DNA of 64,000 nucleotides. Origin: Enterococcus cecorum DSM 20682 = ATCC 43198 (GTDB lineage Bacteria > Bacillota > Bacilli > Lactobacillales > Enterococcaceae). The notes under the pieces were generated by a model. It searched no databases. It had not been told where the DNA came from and was given only the letters and a program-made list of their open reading frames with translations. Positions within the stretch are counted from its first letter, which is position 1, and each line of letters begins with the position of its first letter. Positions 18,457-27,079 of the stretch are shown here, piece after piece. The position numbers and the translations under genes were made by a program. The DNA is taken from contig NZ_ASWI01000004.1 in NCBI RefSeq assembly GCF_000407565.1, forward strand, positions 112,501 to 176,500, in the 5' to 3' direction.

Positions 18457-19296
18457 ATGGCTGAAGTAAAAGCAATGAATGATAAAGAATTGAAACAAAA
18501 AACATGGTCTTTCTTCTGGCGCTCTTGGTTTATTCAAGCCTCTTGGAACTATGAACGTCAAATGAATATGGGATTTTTATACGGGATTGCACCTATTATT
18601 GATAAGATTTACGGAAAAAATCCTTCATCTCCAGAAATGTTAGAAAAGAAAAAAGAAGCATATCGTCGTCATTTAGCTTTCTATAACTGTACTCCACAAA
18701 CAAGTGCTTTTGTTTTAGGTTTATCTGCAGCGATGGAAGAAGAATATGCGCAACATCCTGATTCTTTTGATCCCGATTCAATTAACGGGGTAAAAACCTC
18801 ATTAATGGGACCTTTATCAGGGATTGGAGATTCATTCTTCCAAGGTACTGTTCGTATTTTAGCATTTGGTCTAGGAATTAACTTAGCTCAAAAAGGAAGT
18901 ATTTTAGGACCAATCTTAGCAATGATCATCTCATTTATCCCATCATTTATTGTCACATATTGGGGTGGTAAATTAGGCTATACCATGGGGAATAAATACT
19001 TACAACAATTGATTGGCAGTGGTGTAATTGACAAGCTAATGTATTATGTCAATATTGTGGGTCTGATGGTTATTGGTTCGATGGTCGCAAGTATGATTGG
19101 GATTACAACGCCATTCCATGTAGGTAAAACTTTTGTCTTACAAGATACGTTAGACTCTATCTTCCCACAAATGCTTTCGTTGGGTGCTACGTTCTTTATG
19201 TATTGGCTATTAAAGAAAAAAGTAAGTAACGGAATTATTTTAAGCATCTGTGTATTTGGAGGAATTTTATTAAGTGTATTAGGAATTCTAAATTAG
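18457..19296 (+). CDS. gfrD: PTS mannose-family IID membrane component
   Basis: 279 residues. The soluble N-terminal region shows the IID signature: RSWFIQASWNYERQMNMGFLY, then TPQTSAFVLGLSAAMEE and LMGPLSGIGDSFFQGT. The C-terminal half has three or four membrane spans. It pairs with the IIC protein. Start ATG 18457 with AGAGAGGAG upstream. Gene order IIA-IIB-IIC-IID then two deglycases is the order of the gfrABCDEF operon known from Salmonella and of the glycated-lysine operon reported in Enterococcus faecium. Confidence 0.86.
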   Translation: MAEVKAMNDKELKQKTWSFFWRSWFIQASWNYERQMNMGFLYGIAPIIDKIYGKNPSSPEMLEKKKEAYRRHLAFYNCTPQTSAFVLGLSAAMEEEYAQHPDSFDPDSINGVKTSLMGPLSGIGDSFFQGTVRILAFGLGINLAQKGSILGPILAMIISFIPSFIVTYWGGKLGYTMGNKYLQQLIGSGVIDKLMYYVNIVGLMVIGSMVASMIGITTPFHVGKTFVLQDTLDSIFPQMLSLGATFFMYWLLKKKVSNGIILSICVFGGILLSVLGILN

Positions 19297-19335
19297 GAAT
19301 TTTTGAAACAAATATTATTTTAGGAGGAACTTAGA

Positions 19336-20310
19336 ATGTCAAATAAGGTAGTAGAAATTGTAAAGGAAATTAAAGGAAAAAACGCAAATATTAACCGCGT
19401 GTTATTTGTTGGTTGCGGTGCTTCAATGGCGGATTTATATCCAGCTTATTACTTCATCACACATGAAAGTAATCGATTCTTAACAACAATTACTACAGCA
19501 AATGAATTTAACTACGATACACCAAAAGTGAATTTTGAAGATACCATTGTTGTGACTGCTTCATTAGGTGGAACGACACCAGAAACAGTGGCTGCAACGA
19601 AAAAAGCTCGTCAATTAGGTGCGCATGTCGTTTCATTATCTTATTCTGCAGGTTCACCTATCTTACAAGAAGCTGAATATGAAATTATTCATGATTTCGG
19701 TACAAACTATGCTGCGAAAACTGAAAAAATGACTTATGCTTTGGCTTTAGCTATTGAAATCGTTGCTCAGTTTGAAGGATATGATCATTATGAAGAAGCA
19801 CAAAAAGCTTTAGCAGGTATTGGTGGTTTAATTGAAAAATCTGTCTTATCAGTGGGTCCAGCTGCTGAAAAATTTGCCGAAAGTTATAAGAATGATCCAA
19901 CCATTTATGTTGTTGGTAGTGGGGCAACGGCTAAGGTCGCTTACTCAACGGCTGCTTTCTTATTCATGGAAATGCAATGGATTTCAGCACCAAATATGAA
20001 TTCTGGTGAATACTTCCACGGACCATTTGAACTTACGGAAAAAGATGCGCCTTACTTATTATTCATGAGTGATGGTAAAACAAGAGCGATGGATGCACGT
20101 GCATTAACATTTATGCAACGCTTTGATGCTAAAGTTACAGTGATTGATGCTAAAGATTACGGCTTAGCTTCTGTGGCAGGACCAAATGTGATTGATTACT
20201 TTAACCCTATGTTAATTACTGGTGTGATGCGTGTATATGCTGAAAAATTAGCAGATGCAAGAAAACATCCATTAACAAAACGTCGCTACATGTGGAAATT
20301 AGAATATTAA
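19336..20310 (+). CDS. SIS-domain deglycase, FrlB/GfrE/GfrF type (first copy)
   Basis: 324 residues with two SIS halves. The sugar phosphate-binding region is LFVGCGASMADLYPAYYF near residue 26 and TASLGGTTPETV near residue 75; the second half has VVGSGATAKVAYS and the family segment MNSGEYFHGPFELT, holding the catalytic Glu-His region. It ends RRYMWKLEY. These enzymes split fructoselysine 6-phosphate or glucoselysine 6-phosphate into hexose 6-phosphate and lysine in the cytoplasm. By position it would correspond to gfrE (glucoselysine 6-phosphate), but the substrate cannot be told from sequence alone. AGGAGG precedes ATG 19336. Confidence 0.8.
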   Translation: MSNKVVEIVKEIKGKNANINRVLFVGCGASMADLYPAYYFITHESNRFLTTITTANEFNYDTPKVNFEDTIVVTASLGGTTPETVAATKKARQLGAHVVSLSYSAGSPILQEAEYEIIHDFGTNYAAKTEKMTYALALAIEIVAQFEGYDHYEEAQKALAGIGGLIEKSVLSVGPAAEKFAESYKNDPTIYVVGSGATAKVAYSTAAFLFMEMQWISAPNMNSGEYFHGPFELTEKDAPYLLFMSDGKTRAMDARALTFMQRFDAKVTVIDAKDYGLASVAGPNVIDYFNPMLITGVMRVYAEKLADARKHPLTKRRYMWKLEY

Positions 20311-20321
20311 GAGATGATTTT

Positions 20322-21305
20322 ATGAAAATTCAAGAAGAAGTTCAACAAGCAATTCAGGAAATCTTGAATCAGAAAAAGCAGATTGATAAAGTTGTTTTTA
20401 TTGCTGCAGGTGGTTCGAATGGTGGTTTTTATCCGGCTCAATATTTTTTGAGTCGGGAGGACACACAAATTCGTTCTGAATGTTTTACGAGTAATGAATT
20501 TTATTACGCGCCCCCTAAGTATGTTGATGCGCATACTTTGGCAATTATTTGTTCGATGAGAGGAACTCCTGAGACATGTAAAGCAGCTCAAGTAGCTAAA
20601 GATTTAGGTGCGAGTACGATTGCCTTATATGTGGATGAATCCGAGCTAACAAAAATCTGTGATATCTGTATCCAATATGAGTCGATTGCTATCGATGAGA
20701 GTCGAATGGAAAGAGTGAATTCAAGCGTTGGATTGATGTTAAGTATGACATTGATGAATGCGCAGGAAGGCTTTGAACATTATGAGGATGCGATGCAAGC
20801 TTTCGATCAAGTAGATGCGCTCTATCGTCAAGCAGTTGAAGAGACGACTCCCCTTGCTAAAGCCTGGGCATTGCAAAATGTGGATAAAAAACCGATTTAT
20901 GTAATGGGTAGTGGTCCTGCATATGGCTCAGCTTATATCTTCTCTATTTGCAATTTAGAAGAAATGTTGCAAATTGATTCGCCAACCATTAATAGTTGTG
21001 AATTCTTCCATGGCCCTTTTGAAATATTGACTCCTCAAACTTCAGTCTTTCAATTAATCTCTGTGGGACGAACACGAGCATCTGATTTACGAGCAGTTCA
21101 ATTCTTAAAACAATATGGTGGCAGTCGCGTTTATCTTTTAGATGGTAAACAACTTGGTTTAGATAAAATAGCTGAACCAATTCAAGAATATTTCAATCAT
21201 ATTTTATTCTCCCCTATTTTGAATAACGTATATATGAGAGAATTATCTTATTGTATTGGAAAAGATTATATGACGCGTAAATATATGTGGCAAGTTCCAT
21301 ATTAA
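20322..21305 (+). CDS. SIS-domain deglycase, FrlB/GfrE/GfrF type (second copy)
   Basis: 327 residues, same two-SIS design as the preceding gene: FIAAGGSNGGFYPAQYF, ICSMRGTPETCKAA, YVMGSGPAYGSAYIF and INSCEFFHGPFEIL, ending RKYMWQVPY. The two neighbours look like diverged paralogues, as expected for a fructoselysine-phosphate and a glucoselysine-phosphate enzyme. I chose ATG 20322; the earlier in-frame GTG lies inside the previous gene. The ribosome site is weak (AAGAGA), 11 bases after the preceding stop, so translation may be coupled. By position it would be gfrF. Confidence 0.8.
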   Translation: MKIQEEVQQAIQEILNQKKQIDKVVFIAAGGSNGGFYPAQYFLSREDTQIRSECFTSNEFYYAPPKYVDAHTLAIICSMRGTPETCKAAQVAKDLGASTIALYVDESELTKICDICIQYESIAIDESRMERVNSSVGLMLSMTLMNAQEGFEHYEDAMQAFDQVDALYRQAVEETTPLAKAWALQNVDKKPIYVMGSGPAYGSAYIFSICNLEEMLQIDSPTINSCEFFHGPFEILTPQTSVFQLISVGRTRASDLRAVQFLKQYGGSRVYLLDGKQLGLDKIAEPIQEYFNHILFSPILNNVYMRELSYCIGKDYMTRKYMWQVPY

Positions 21306-21312
21306 ATTTTTG

Positions 21313-21370
21313 AAATCCTAGTTTAGATTCTAAGAGCTACCTAGCATTTGGTCTAAACTAGGATTTTTTA
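21313..21370 (+). terminator. Internal terminator or attenuator in the PTS operon
   Basis: AAATCCTAGTTTAGA pairs with TCTAAACTAGGATTT around a 24-base loop, followed by a T-run. It lies between the second deglycase and the HAD gene, so the last two genes would be transcribed at a lower level or from read-through. Confidence 0.8.
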
Positions 21371-21384
21371 CGAGGAGGGATAAG

Positions 21385-22035
21385 ATGTATCGAGCGGTAA
21401 TTTTTGATATGGATGGGGTCATTGTTGATAGTGAAGCAGCCTATCTCAAAAGACGCTTAGATTTCTTTAATCGTTTAGGAGAGATTCCAGAACATACTCA
21501 GTTACAAGACTTTGTCGGCCTAAGTAACGAAGCAGTTTGGCAACAATTAGTCAGCGATGCCAAAAAACGTGAGCGCTTAAAAAGAAAATATGATCAATAT
21601 CAAAATGAAAATCCCATTCAATACCAAAAATATTTGATGCCTCATGTGATTGATTTTTTAGAAGAGATTCATGCGCAAAAGAAGAAAGTGGCACTCGCAT
21701 CAGCATCAAATCCAGAACATATTACTTTGATGTTAAGTCAATGTCAATTAAGTAAGTACTTTGATGTAGTGATTAGTGGTGAAAATGTGAAACGAAATAA
21801 ACCGTTTCCTGATATCTATTTAAAAGCGAGTGAGCAATTAGCAGTTTTACCTGCGGAATGTCTAGTGATTGAAGATAGCTTTAATGGCATTTTGGCTGCT
21901 AAAAGGGCGAAAATGGATGTCTGGGCATTAAAACCCAAAAATTATACGATTGATCAAAAGAGTGCAAATTGCATTTTTCAAAATTTTTTTGAAATGAAGG
22001 CACATTTGATTGATTGGCAGAAAGTGAGTGATTAG
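21385..22035 (+). CDS. HAD-superfamily phosphatase / beta-phosphoglucomutase-like
   Basis: 216 residues. Motif I is FDMDGVIVDSE with nucleophile Asp at residue 8, motif II is ALASASN, and motifs III/IV are KRNKPFPDIY and VIEDSFNG. The four-helix cap between motifs I and II (about 15-85) places it with beta-phosphoglucomutase and sugar phosphatases. In this operon it might dephosphorylate or isomerise a sugar phosphate released by a deglycase; that is inference. AGGAGGG precedes ATG 21385, and the next gene starts two bases after its stop. Confidence 0.8.
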   Translation: MYRAVIFDMDGVIVDSEAAYLKRRLDFFNRLGEIPEHTQLQDFVGLSNEAVWQQLVSDAKKRERLKRKYDQYQNENPIQYQKYLMPHVIDFLEEIHAQKKKVALASASNPEHITLMLSQCQLSKYFDVVISGENVKRNKPFPDIYLKASEQLAVLPAECLVIEDSFNGILAAKRAKMDVWALKPKNYTIDQKSANCIFQNFFEMKAHLIDWQKVSD

Positions 22036-22037
22036 TA

Positions 22038-23078
22038 ATGGCATTAATGGATAAATATATTGATAAGACGCCAGAGGCTTTAGGAGAAGTTTTAAATAGC
22101 AAGAAGCGAATAGAACAATTATTAGCTGATGTAACAGTGGACAAAATTATGTTGACTGGTTCGGGAACGAGTTATCATTCTGGTGTGCAAATGAAACATT
22201 GGATGAGTCAAATAACGGGGATTCCTGTTGAGAGTTACTATCCATTTCAAGTATGTGATGATCTTTTTTTAACATCAGAAAAAGTATTATTTATAGGCAT
22301 TTCCCAAGATGGGGGCAGTTATTCCACCTATCATGCCATGCAAGTAGCTAAGCAAAATCATTGTATTTTGGGTTCACTTTCCGCTTATGAGGGAATTTTG
22401 TTAGATGAAATAGCTGATTTTTCTTTCACATTACCGATTGAAGCCGAAAAAGCTGGACCTAAGACAATGGGGTATTCGGCCACTAAATTACAACTTTTAA
22501 TTATTGCTAGTTCTCTCAGTGGGAAAGCTGGTGTTACTGAAGAAATTAAGCAAAATTTATTGAAACTCTTAGTGCAGTTACCTAGTGATATATCAAAAAT
22601 TTATGAATGGGTGGAGGCACAGAAGCAAACATTTGCTCAAGCTAAGGAAATAAAAGTAGTAGTACCTGCTAACTATTATGGGGATGGTTTAGAGGGTGCT
22701 TTAAAGATGCTAGAAACACTGCGAATACCAGTTGTTGCTTATGAATATGATGAATTTATTCATGGAATCTACAACGCTGTGGATGCAGACTCTTTTTTGA
22801 TTTTTGTTGATGATGGCTCAGAAAAGAATTTGGCTACTTTATTAGCGGTCTTATCTGAATGGAATTCGCACATTTATGTTATTTCGAATAATGCCCAACT
22901 TGCTGATAATACGCTTAATCTTCCAATAGAAAAATATGGATCCTATCAAACGTTTGTTATCTCTATTGTCTTTCAAGTGTTGGCTAGTATGATTGCTCAG
23001 ACTAAAGGGATTAACCCGGATTTACCTAAAGATCCGAATTTCCATCGTCGCGTAGGAAGTAAAAAATTTCATTCATAA
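22038..23078 (+). CDS. SIS-domain sugar isomerase/deglycase, third in operon
   Basis: 346 residues with two SIS halves. It starts in GlmS/AgaS style (DKTPEALGEVLNSKKRIEQLL), then MLTGSGTSYHSGVQ and ISQDGGSYST, and in the second half YDEFIHGIYNAV in place of the GEF-HGP segment. It is clearly more distant from the two deglycases than they are from each other. It probably acts on another phosphorylated amino sugar or Amadori product; no substrate can be assigned. It is coupled to the HAD gene and closes the operon before a terminator. Confidence 0.72.
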   Translation: MALMDKYIDKTPEALGEVLNSKKRIEQLLADVTVDKIMLTGSGTSYHSGVQMKHWMSQITGIPVESYYPFQVCDDLFLTSEKVLFIGISQDGGSYSTYHAMQVAKQNHCILGSLSAYEGILLDEIADFSFTLPIEAEKAGPKTMGYSATKLQLLIIASSLSGKAGVTEEIKQNLLKLLVQLPSDISKIYEWVEAQKQTFAQAKEIKVVVPANYYGDGLEGALKMLETLRIPVVAYEYDEFIHGIYNAVDADSFLIFVDDGSEKNLATLLAVLSEWNSHIYVISNNAQLADNTLNLPIEKYGSYQTFVISIVFQVLASMIAQTKGINPDLPKDPNFHRRVGSKKFHS

Positions 23079-23088
23079 TCTACTAAAG

Positions 23089-23129
23089 ATAGCCAATCCA
23101 AGTGATTCAGACTTAGATTGGCTATTTTT
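23089..23129. terminator. Terminator after the third SIS gene
   Basis: ATAGCCAATC (23089-23098) pairs with GATTGGCTAT (23116-23125), followed by TTTT. It can serve the convergent gene at 23128-23460 as well. Confidence 0.8.
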
Positions 23130-23460
23130 AAATGCGATTTAATTCCAAGATAGCTCCTGTTTTGGCATCCGCAAGAAATTCATAGGTCACGAGTTGGTCA
23201 TCTTCATAACGTGTGATGCCTCCAGGGTAGCCTTGAGTTTTAACCGCAAATTTTTGATAAGGTTGCATGGTATGTTCAATCCAACTACCTTCAATTGGTC
23301 CTTCTAGTAAAAAGGCATCTTTAATTTTCTCTAAAATATGGTCGGCCTGAAGAAGTTTATCTTTTTTCGTGAAACTAGCTGAGACAAAACCGCTTAATAA
23401 ACCAACGCCAATACCGATAGCTAGACCATTTCTAAATTGTGACTGGATACTCAATAGCAT
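23128..23460 (-). CDS. Small membrane-anchored protein with PepSY-like C-terminus
   Basis: 110 residues. One membrane segment lies near residues 11-29 (NGLAIGIGVGLLSGFVSASF) and the rest is predicted outside the cell. The end, TYEFLADAKTGAILELNRI, resembles the final strand of PepSY domains (DAKTGEIL). Function unknown; a role in surface protease control is a family-level guess. It is convergent with the PTS operon and divergent from the aminopeptidase gene. Start ATG 23460 has a modest AACAGGTG ribosome site. Confidence 0.62.
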   Translation of the reverse strand: MLLSIQSQFRNGLAIGIGVGLLSGFVSASFTKKDKLLQADHILEKIKDAFLLEGPIEGSWIEHTMQPYQKFAVKTQGYPGGITRYEDDQLVTYEFLADAKTGAILELNRI

Positions 23461-23564
23461 TCACCTGTTTTTCTAATTTTTTCTATTATTATAGCAAAAT
23501 TTCATGAAAATTCCTAGTTAAGAAAGAAAGCCTAAAATATTCAAGAAGCGATTGTCGTAAGTAT

Positions 23565-23593
23565 TTGGCGAATGGAAATGAAAAAGGTATAAT
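23565..23593 (+). promoter_or_regulatory. Promoter of the M42 aminopeptidase gene
   Basis: -35 TTGGCG (23565-23570), 17-base spacer, -10 TATAAT (23588-23593). Confidence 0.65.
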
Positions 23594-23628
23594 AAGTGTG
23601 ATATTACTTTAGAAGGGTGAGAGTTGTA

Positions 23629-24705
23629 GTGAACGAAAAAACATTTCAACGGATTAAAGAATTAACAGAATTAACCGGTACAAGTGGTTTTGAAGGGGAT
23701 ATTCGGGCTTATATGCGTGAAAAAATGACGCCTTTAGTAGATGAGATTGACCAAGATCGTCTAGGTGGTATTTTTGGGATTCGTCATGCGCAAAGTGAAG
23801 AGGCCCCAAGAGTTATGATTGCGGCTCATATGGATGAAGTAGGTTTTATGGTGACACAAATTACGGATCGTGGATTATTTAAGGTTTCACCACTAGGAGG
23901 CTGGAATCCTTATGTCGTTTCTGCACAGCGTTTTGTCTTAAAAACAGCAAAAGGCAACTATCCATGTATTTCTTCCTCTATTCCACCACATTTATTACGT
24001 GGCAAGGGCGCTCAAGCAAATGTACAAGTGACGGATATCTTATTTGATGCCGGTTTTGAATCTAAAGAAGAAGCTTTGAGTTTTGGTGTATTACCAGGTG
24101 ATACCATTGTGCCTGATGTACAAACGATTATGACGGCCAATCAAAAAAATATTATTTCAAAAGCTTGGGATAATCGTTTTGGCTGTACTTTAGTTTTAGA
24201 AGCCTTAGAAGCTTTACAAAATGAATCACTAGGGCATACATTGATTGCCGGTGCGAATGTCCAAGAAGAAGTTGGCTTGCGTGGGGCTAGTGCATCTGTG
24301 ACAAAATTCAAACCAGATTTATTCTTTGCTTTGGATTGTTCAGCAGCAGATGATTTAGTCACTAAAAACGGTACTTTCGGTCATTTAGGAGAAGGCACCC
24401 TTTTACGTATTTTAGATCCAGGTCATATTTTATTGCCTAGATTTAGAGAATATTTATTAGACACAGCAAGTACGCACCATATTCCTTATCAATATTTTGT
24501 TTCAGGTGGTGGTACCGATGCAGGAGCTGCGCATAAAGCCAATGAAGGTATTCCATCAACTACAATTGGGGTCGTTGCACGTTATATCCATACGCATCAA
24601 ACCATGTTTAGCATTAAAGACTTTGAAGCGGCTCGTGAATTCTTAATCCAAGTTTTACGAGGCTTAGATCGTTCAACAGTCGATACAATTTTATTTGATA
24701 AATAA
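23629..24705 (+). CDS. pepA: Glutamyl aminopeptidase, M42 family
   Basis: 358 residues. Metal ligands and catalytic segments of M42 are visible: AAHMDEVGFMV (first His/Asp), KAWDNRFGCT (bridging Asp), NVQEEVGLRGA (catalytic and ligand Glu), FALDCSAADD and a late YIHTHQTMFSIKDF (last His). It removes N-terminal acidic residues from peptides; the enzyme forms large oligomers in this family. GTG 23629 is preferred because AAGGG lies 12 bases upstream; the earlier GTG at 23617 abuts that site. It heads a run of small genes on the same strand. Confidence 0.88.
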   Translation: MNEKTFQRIKELTELTGTSGFEGDIRAYMREKMTPLVDEIDQDRLGGIFGIRHAQSEEAPRVMIAAHMDEVGFMVTQITDRGLFKVSPLGGWNPYVVSAQRFVLKTAKGNYPCISSSIPPHLLRGKGAQANVQVTDILFDAGFESKEEALSFGVLPGDTIVPDVQTIMTANQKNIISKAWDNRFGCTLVLEALEALQNESLGHTLIAGANVQEEVGLRGASASVTKFKPDLFFALDCSAADDLVTKNGTFGHLGEGTLLRILDPGHILLPRFREYLLDTASTHHIPYQYFVSGGGTDAGAAHKANEGIPSTTIGVVARYIHTHQTMFSIKDFEAAREFLIQVLRGLDRSTVDTILFDK

Positions 24706-24718
24706 GGTGGGAAAATAG

Positions 24719-25030
24719 ATGATTATTCCAAAAAGTTTAGAAGAATTAGCAACTTATGTGGAAAAGGGCAAAAACGTCTTTTTCTTTACAGCAGATTGGT
24801 GCGGAGATTGTCGTTTTATTAAACCAGCCATGCCTGAAATTGAAGCCGACTTTCCAGCATATCAATTTATTCAAGTTGATCGTGATGAATTTATTGATGT
24901 GGCAAGTAAATGGAATATTTTTGGCATTCCTAGTTTTGTCGTGATTGAAGATGGCAAAGAATTAGGTCGTCTGGTTAATAAAAATCGCAAAACCAAAGCA
25001 GAAATTGAGGACTTTTTAGCTAATCTATAA
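24719..25030 (+). CDS. Thioredoxin-like protein
   Basis: 103 residues with the active-site motif WCGDC near residue 29 and the cis-proline region IFGIPSFVV near residue 72. The WCGDC motif differs from WCGPC of classical thioredoxin and is seen in a firmicute subfamily often next to pepA and ytpR. It is likely a cytoplasmic thiol reductant. Start ATG 24719, 13 bases after the aminopeptidase stop, with AAGGTGGG upstream. Confidence 0.88.
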   Translation: MIIPKSLEELATYVEKGKNVFFFTADWCGDCRFIKPAMPEIEADFPAYQFIQVDRDEFIDVASKWNIFGIPSFVVIEDGKELGRLVNKNRKTKAEIEDFLANL

Positions 25031-25052
25031 TGGTTGAAAGTAGGGATGGCAG

Positions 25053-25496
25053 GTGCAAGAATATCGCTGTATCTTAGTTGGGATTGATGGATCGCCGCAA
25101 GCATTTCGGGCCTTTGAAAAAGCAGTATCCATAGCCAAAAGAAATGAAGCCTTGTTGTTAGCTGTGCATGTGATTGATCAACAGCTACCTAAAATGTTAG
25201 AATTTGCGCCATTAAATGAAGATATTCTAGCTAAAGAAGAGGCTCAAGCGATGAATTTATTGCGTAAATGTGAAGATTATGCGCATTTTCATCATTTTGC
25301 ACCTGTTAAATCTCTTGTTTATCGTGGCTCGCCACGCTTGATATTGGCCCATCAACTAGTTGAAACTTATCAGGTAGATTTAATCGTTGTTGGTCAATCT
25401 GGCTTGCACGCACTTGAAAAGTTAATGTTAGGTAGTGTTGCTAGCTATCTTGTGCGTGAGGCGAGTTGTGACTGTTTAGTTGTCCCATTTGAATAA
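25053..25496 (+). CDS. Universal stress protein, UspA family
   Basis: 147 residues. Starts ILVGIDGSPQAFRAFEKAV and ends with the nucleotide-binding pattern VVGQSGLHALEKLMLGSVASYLVREASCDCLVV shortened here to its keys GQSG...GS, the G-2X-G-9X-G(S/T) ATP motif. Probably an ATP-binding cytoplasmic stress protein. The start is GTG 25053; a nearby ATG is in another frame. Confidence 0.85.
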   Translation: MQEYRCILVGIDGSPQAFRAFEKAVSIAKRNEALLLAVHVIDQQLPKMLEFAPLNEDILAKEEAQAMNLLRKCEDYAHFHHFAPVKSLVYRGSPRLILAHQLVETYQVDLIVVGQSGLHALEKLMLGSVASYLVREASCDCLVVPFE

Positions 25497-25540
25497 AATA
25501 ACGGGACATGTCATTACTTAATGAAATGTAGGTGGAAATT

Positions 25541-26143
25541 TTGTCTTTTGTGTTTACCTCTAGTGTCTTGTATTGGTCGACTGCGTTAGATTTGTTAGTC
25601 ATCTTGATGCTGATTAATAATCGCTATTCAAGTAAAACGCAGGCTCAAAAAATTGCTGCAGGCCAATTCATTGGTTCAAATGGTCTAATTGCTGTCAGTT
25701 TATTTTTAGCTTTTGTGCTGCATTTTGTCCCTCAACAATGGATCTTAGGCTTTTTAGGCTTGATTCCACTGGGCTTTGGGTTGAAATATTTATTCTTTGG
25801 CGATGATGACGAAGAAAAAGTCGAAGCAACCTTAACAACGCGCAAAGATAAAAATTTATTATGGACGGTTGCTTTGATTGCCTTTGCTTCTTGTGGGGCG
25901 GATAATATTGGTTTATTTACGCCTTACTTTTTAACCCTATCGACAGCTAAATTAATTTGGACTTTAGTTATTTTTGAATTAAATATTATCCTTTTGATTA
26001 TTTTAGGAAAAGCATTCGCCCAATTATCTTTTGTGAGTGAATTTTTAGAACATTTTGGTCGCTGGGTAATGGCGGCAGTTTATATTGGCCTTGGTATCAT
26101 GATTATCATTGAATCAGGTACGTGGTCACATTTTTTTGGCTAG
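25541..26143 (+). CDS. CadD-family cadmium resistance/membrane transporter
   Basis: About 200 residues, five membrane spans, with the family segment FASCGADNIGLFTPYF near residue 125 and DLLVILMLINNRY near the N-terminus. CadD proteins confer cadmium or quaternary amine export; chromosomal members are often of unknown substrate. A TTG start at 25541 is chosen because AGGTGG (25530-25535) lies at suitable distance; a GTG at 25532 is alternative and overlaps that site. Confidence 0.8.
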   Translation: MSFVFTSSVLYWSTALDLLVILMLINNRYSSKTQAQKIAAGQFIGSNGLIAVSLFLAFVLHFVPQQWILGFLGLIPLGFGLKYLFFGDDDEEKVEATLTTRKDKNLLWTVALIAFASCGADNIGLFTPYFLTLSTAKLIWTLVIFELNIILLIILGKAFAQLSFVSEFLEHFGRWVMAAVYIGLGIMIIIESGTWSHFFG

Positions 26144-26221
26144 GTGGAAGTTGTGTCTTTACGCCTAGCTTTTTCTTTGATAAGATAGCCTATGTGTATG
26201 AAAAGTAAAGGAGAAAAGAGA

Positions 26222-26833
26222 ATGATTTTTGCTTATAATAAAGCGCATGTCGGTGACTGTTTGATGGTTATCTGCGCAAATGATAAAAATATGGAACAAA
26301 CGGTAGAAAGAAAAGGCAATGTCGCCCAAATTAAAACAGTGGATGGCACCATTGTGGGTTATAATTTCTTTGAAGTTTCTACTTATTTACCCTTAACAGC
26401 TCAAGGTCAAGTGAAATTAACACAAGAGCAAGTGGACGTATTAAATGAAGAATTACAAAAATCTGGCTTTGAAGAAAGATTGACTTATGATGCTAGTCCA
26501 AAATTTATGGTTGGATTTGTGAAAGAATGCGTACCACATCCTGATAGTGATCATTTATCTATTACGCAAATTGATTTTGATGGCAAACACGAAAGCCTAC
26601 AAATTGTTTGTGGTGCACCTAATATTCGCAAAAACTTAAAAGTCGTAGTGGCTCTACCAGGTGCGATGATGCCAGATGGAATGATGATTTGGCCAGGCGA
26701 ATTACGTGGTGAAAAGAGCTTTGGTATGATTTGTTCAGCCCGCGAACTTCAATTACCAAATGCCCCAATGAAACGTGGGATTTTAGAATTAGGACCAGAT
26801 GCAGTTGTTGGTTCAGAATTTGTATTAGCATAA
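26222..26833 (+). CDS. ytpR: YtpR family tRNA-binding domain protein
   Basis: 203 residues. N-terminal domain of about 95 residues (MIFAYNKAHVGDCLMVI) is followed by an EMAP/OB-fold tRNA-binding domain: VGFVKECVPHPDSDHLSITQIDF, QIVCGAPNIRKNLKVVVALPGAMMP and KSFGMICSARELQLP. This is the architecture of YtpR, a stand-alone relative of the PheT N-terminus. Function is not established. ATG 26222 follows AAAGGAG; an in-frame upstream start (26192) is less well supported. Confidence 0.9.
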   Translation: MIFAYNKAHVGDCLMVICANDKNMEQTVERKGNVAQIKTVDGTIVGYNFFEVSTYLPLTAQGQVKLTQEQVDVLNEELQKSGFEERLTYDASPKFMVGFVKECVPHPDSDHLSITQIDFDGKHESLQIVCGAPNIRKNLKVVVALPGAMMPDGMMIWPGELRGEKSFGMICSARELQLPNAPMKRGILELGPDAVVGSEFVLA

Positions 26834-26840
26834 TCACAAA

Positions 26841-26879
26841 AAAGAAGTGGCCCGATACTTTGGACCACTTCTTTTTTTC
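26841..26879 (+). terminator. Terminator after ytpR
   Basis: AAGAAGTGG pairs with CCACTTCTT around a 13-base loop and is followed by seven Ts. Confidence 0.88.
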
Positions 26880-26881
26880 TG

Positions 26882-26906
26882 AGCGAGCTGCCTCACAACC
26901 TTATCC
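26882..26906 (-). repeat. Fragment of the palindromic intergenic repeat (type-3 start)
   Basis: On the minus strand this reads ATAAGGTTGTGAGGCAGCTC, the opening of type-3 units (compare 8526 onward). The unit stops just before the ytpR terminator. It begins immediately after the stop codon of the small gene at 26907-27077. Confidence 0.65.
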
Positions 26907-27077
26907 TTATCCGATGATATTGTCGTTTTGGATGGCTCTTCTAATGGCGCTTAGGTAGTTTTCTTCTTCGGATTGGCGTTGTTCTTCACGGTCAGCTAAG
27001 TTTTCTAAGCGTTCGTTGGTTTCATCTAGTTTTCTAAGTAATTGGACGATTAATGTTTGTAAATCATTGTTATTCAT
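26907..27077 (-). CDS. 56-residue charged coiled-coil protein coupled to the MFS gene
   Basis: ATG 27077 reads MNNNDLQTLIVQLLRKLDET and continues with a Glu/Arg/Gln-rich stretch (NERLENLADREEQRQSEEEN) to a TAA at 26907-26909. Leucines fall in a heptad-like pattern over about residues 5-30, suggesting a short coiled coil. The MFS stop (27080-27082) is two bases upstream and AAAGGTG at its end can act as ribosome site, so translation is probably coupled. No family recognised. Because the upstream MFS gene is disrupted, expression of this gene is uncertain. Confidence 0.62.
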   Translation of the reverse strand: MNNNDLQTLIVQLLRKLDETNERLENLADREEQRQSEEENYLSAIRRAIQNDNIIG

Positions 27078-27079
27078 AA

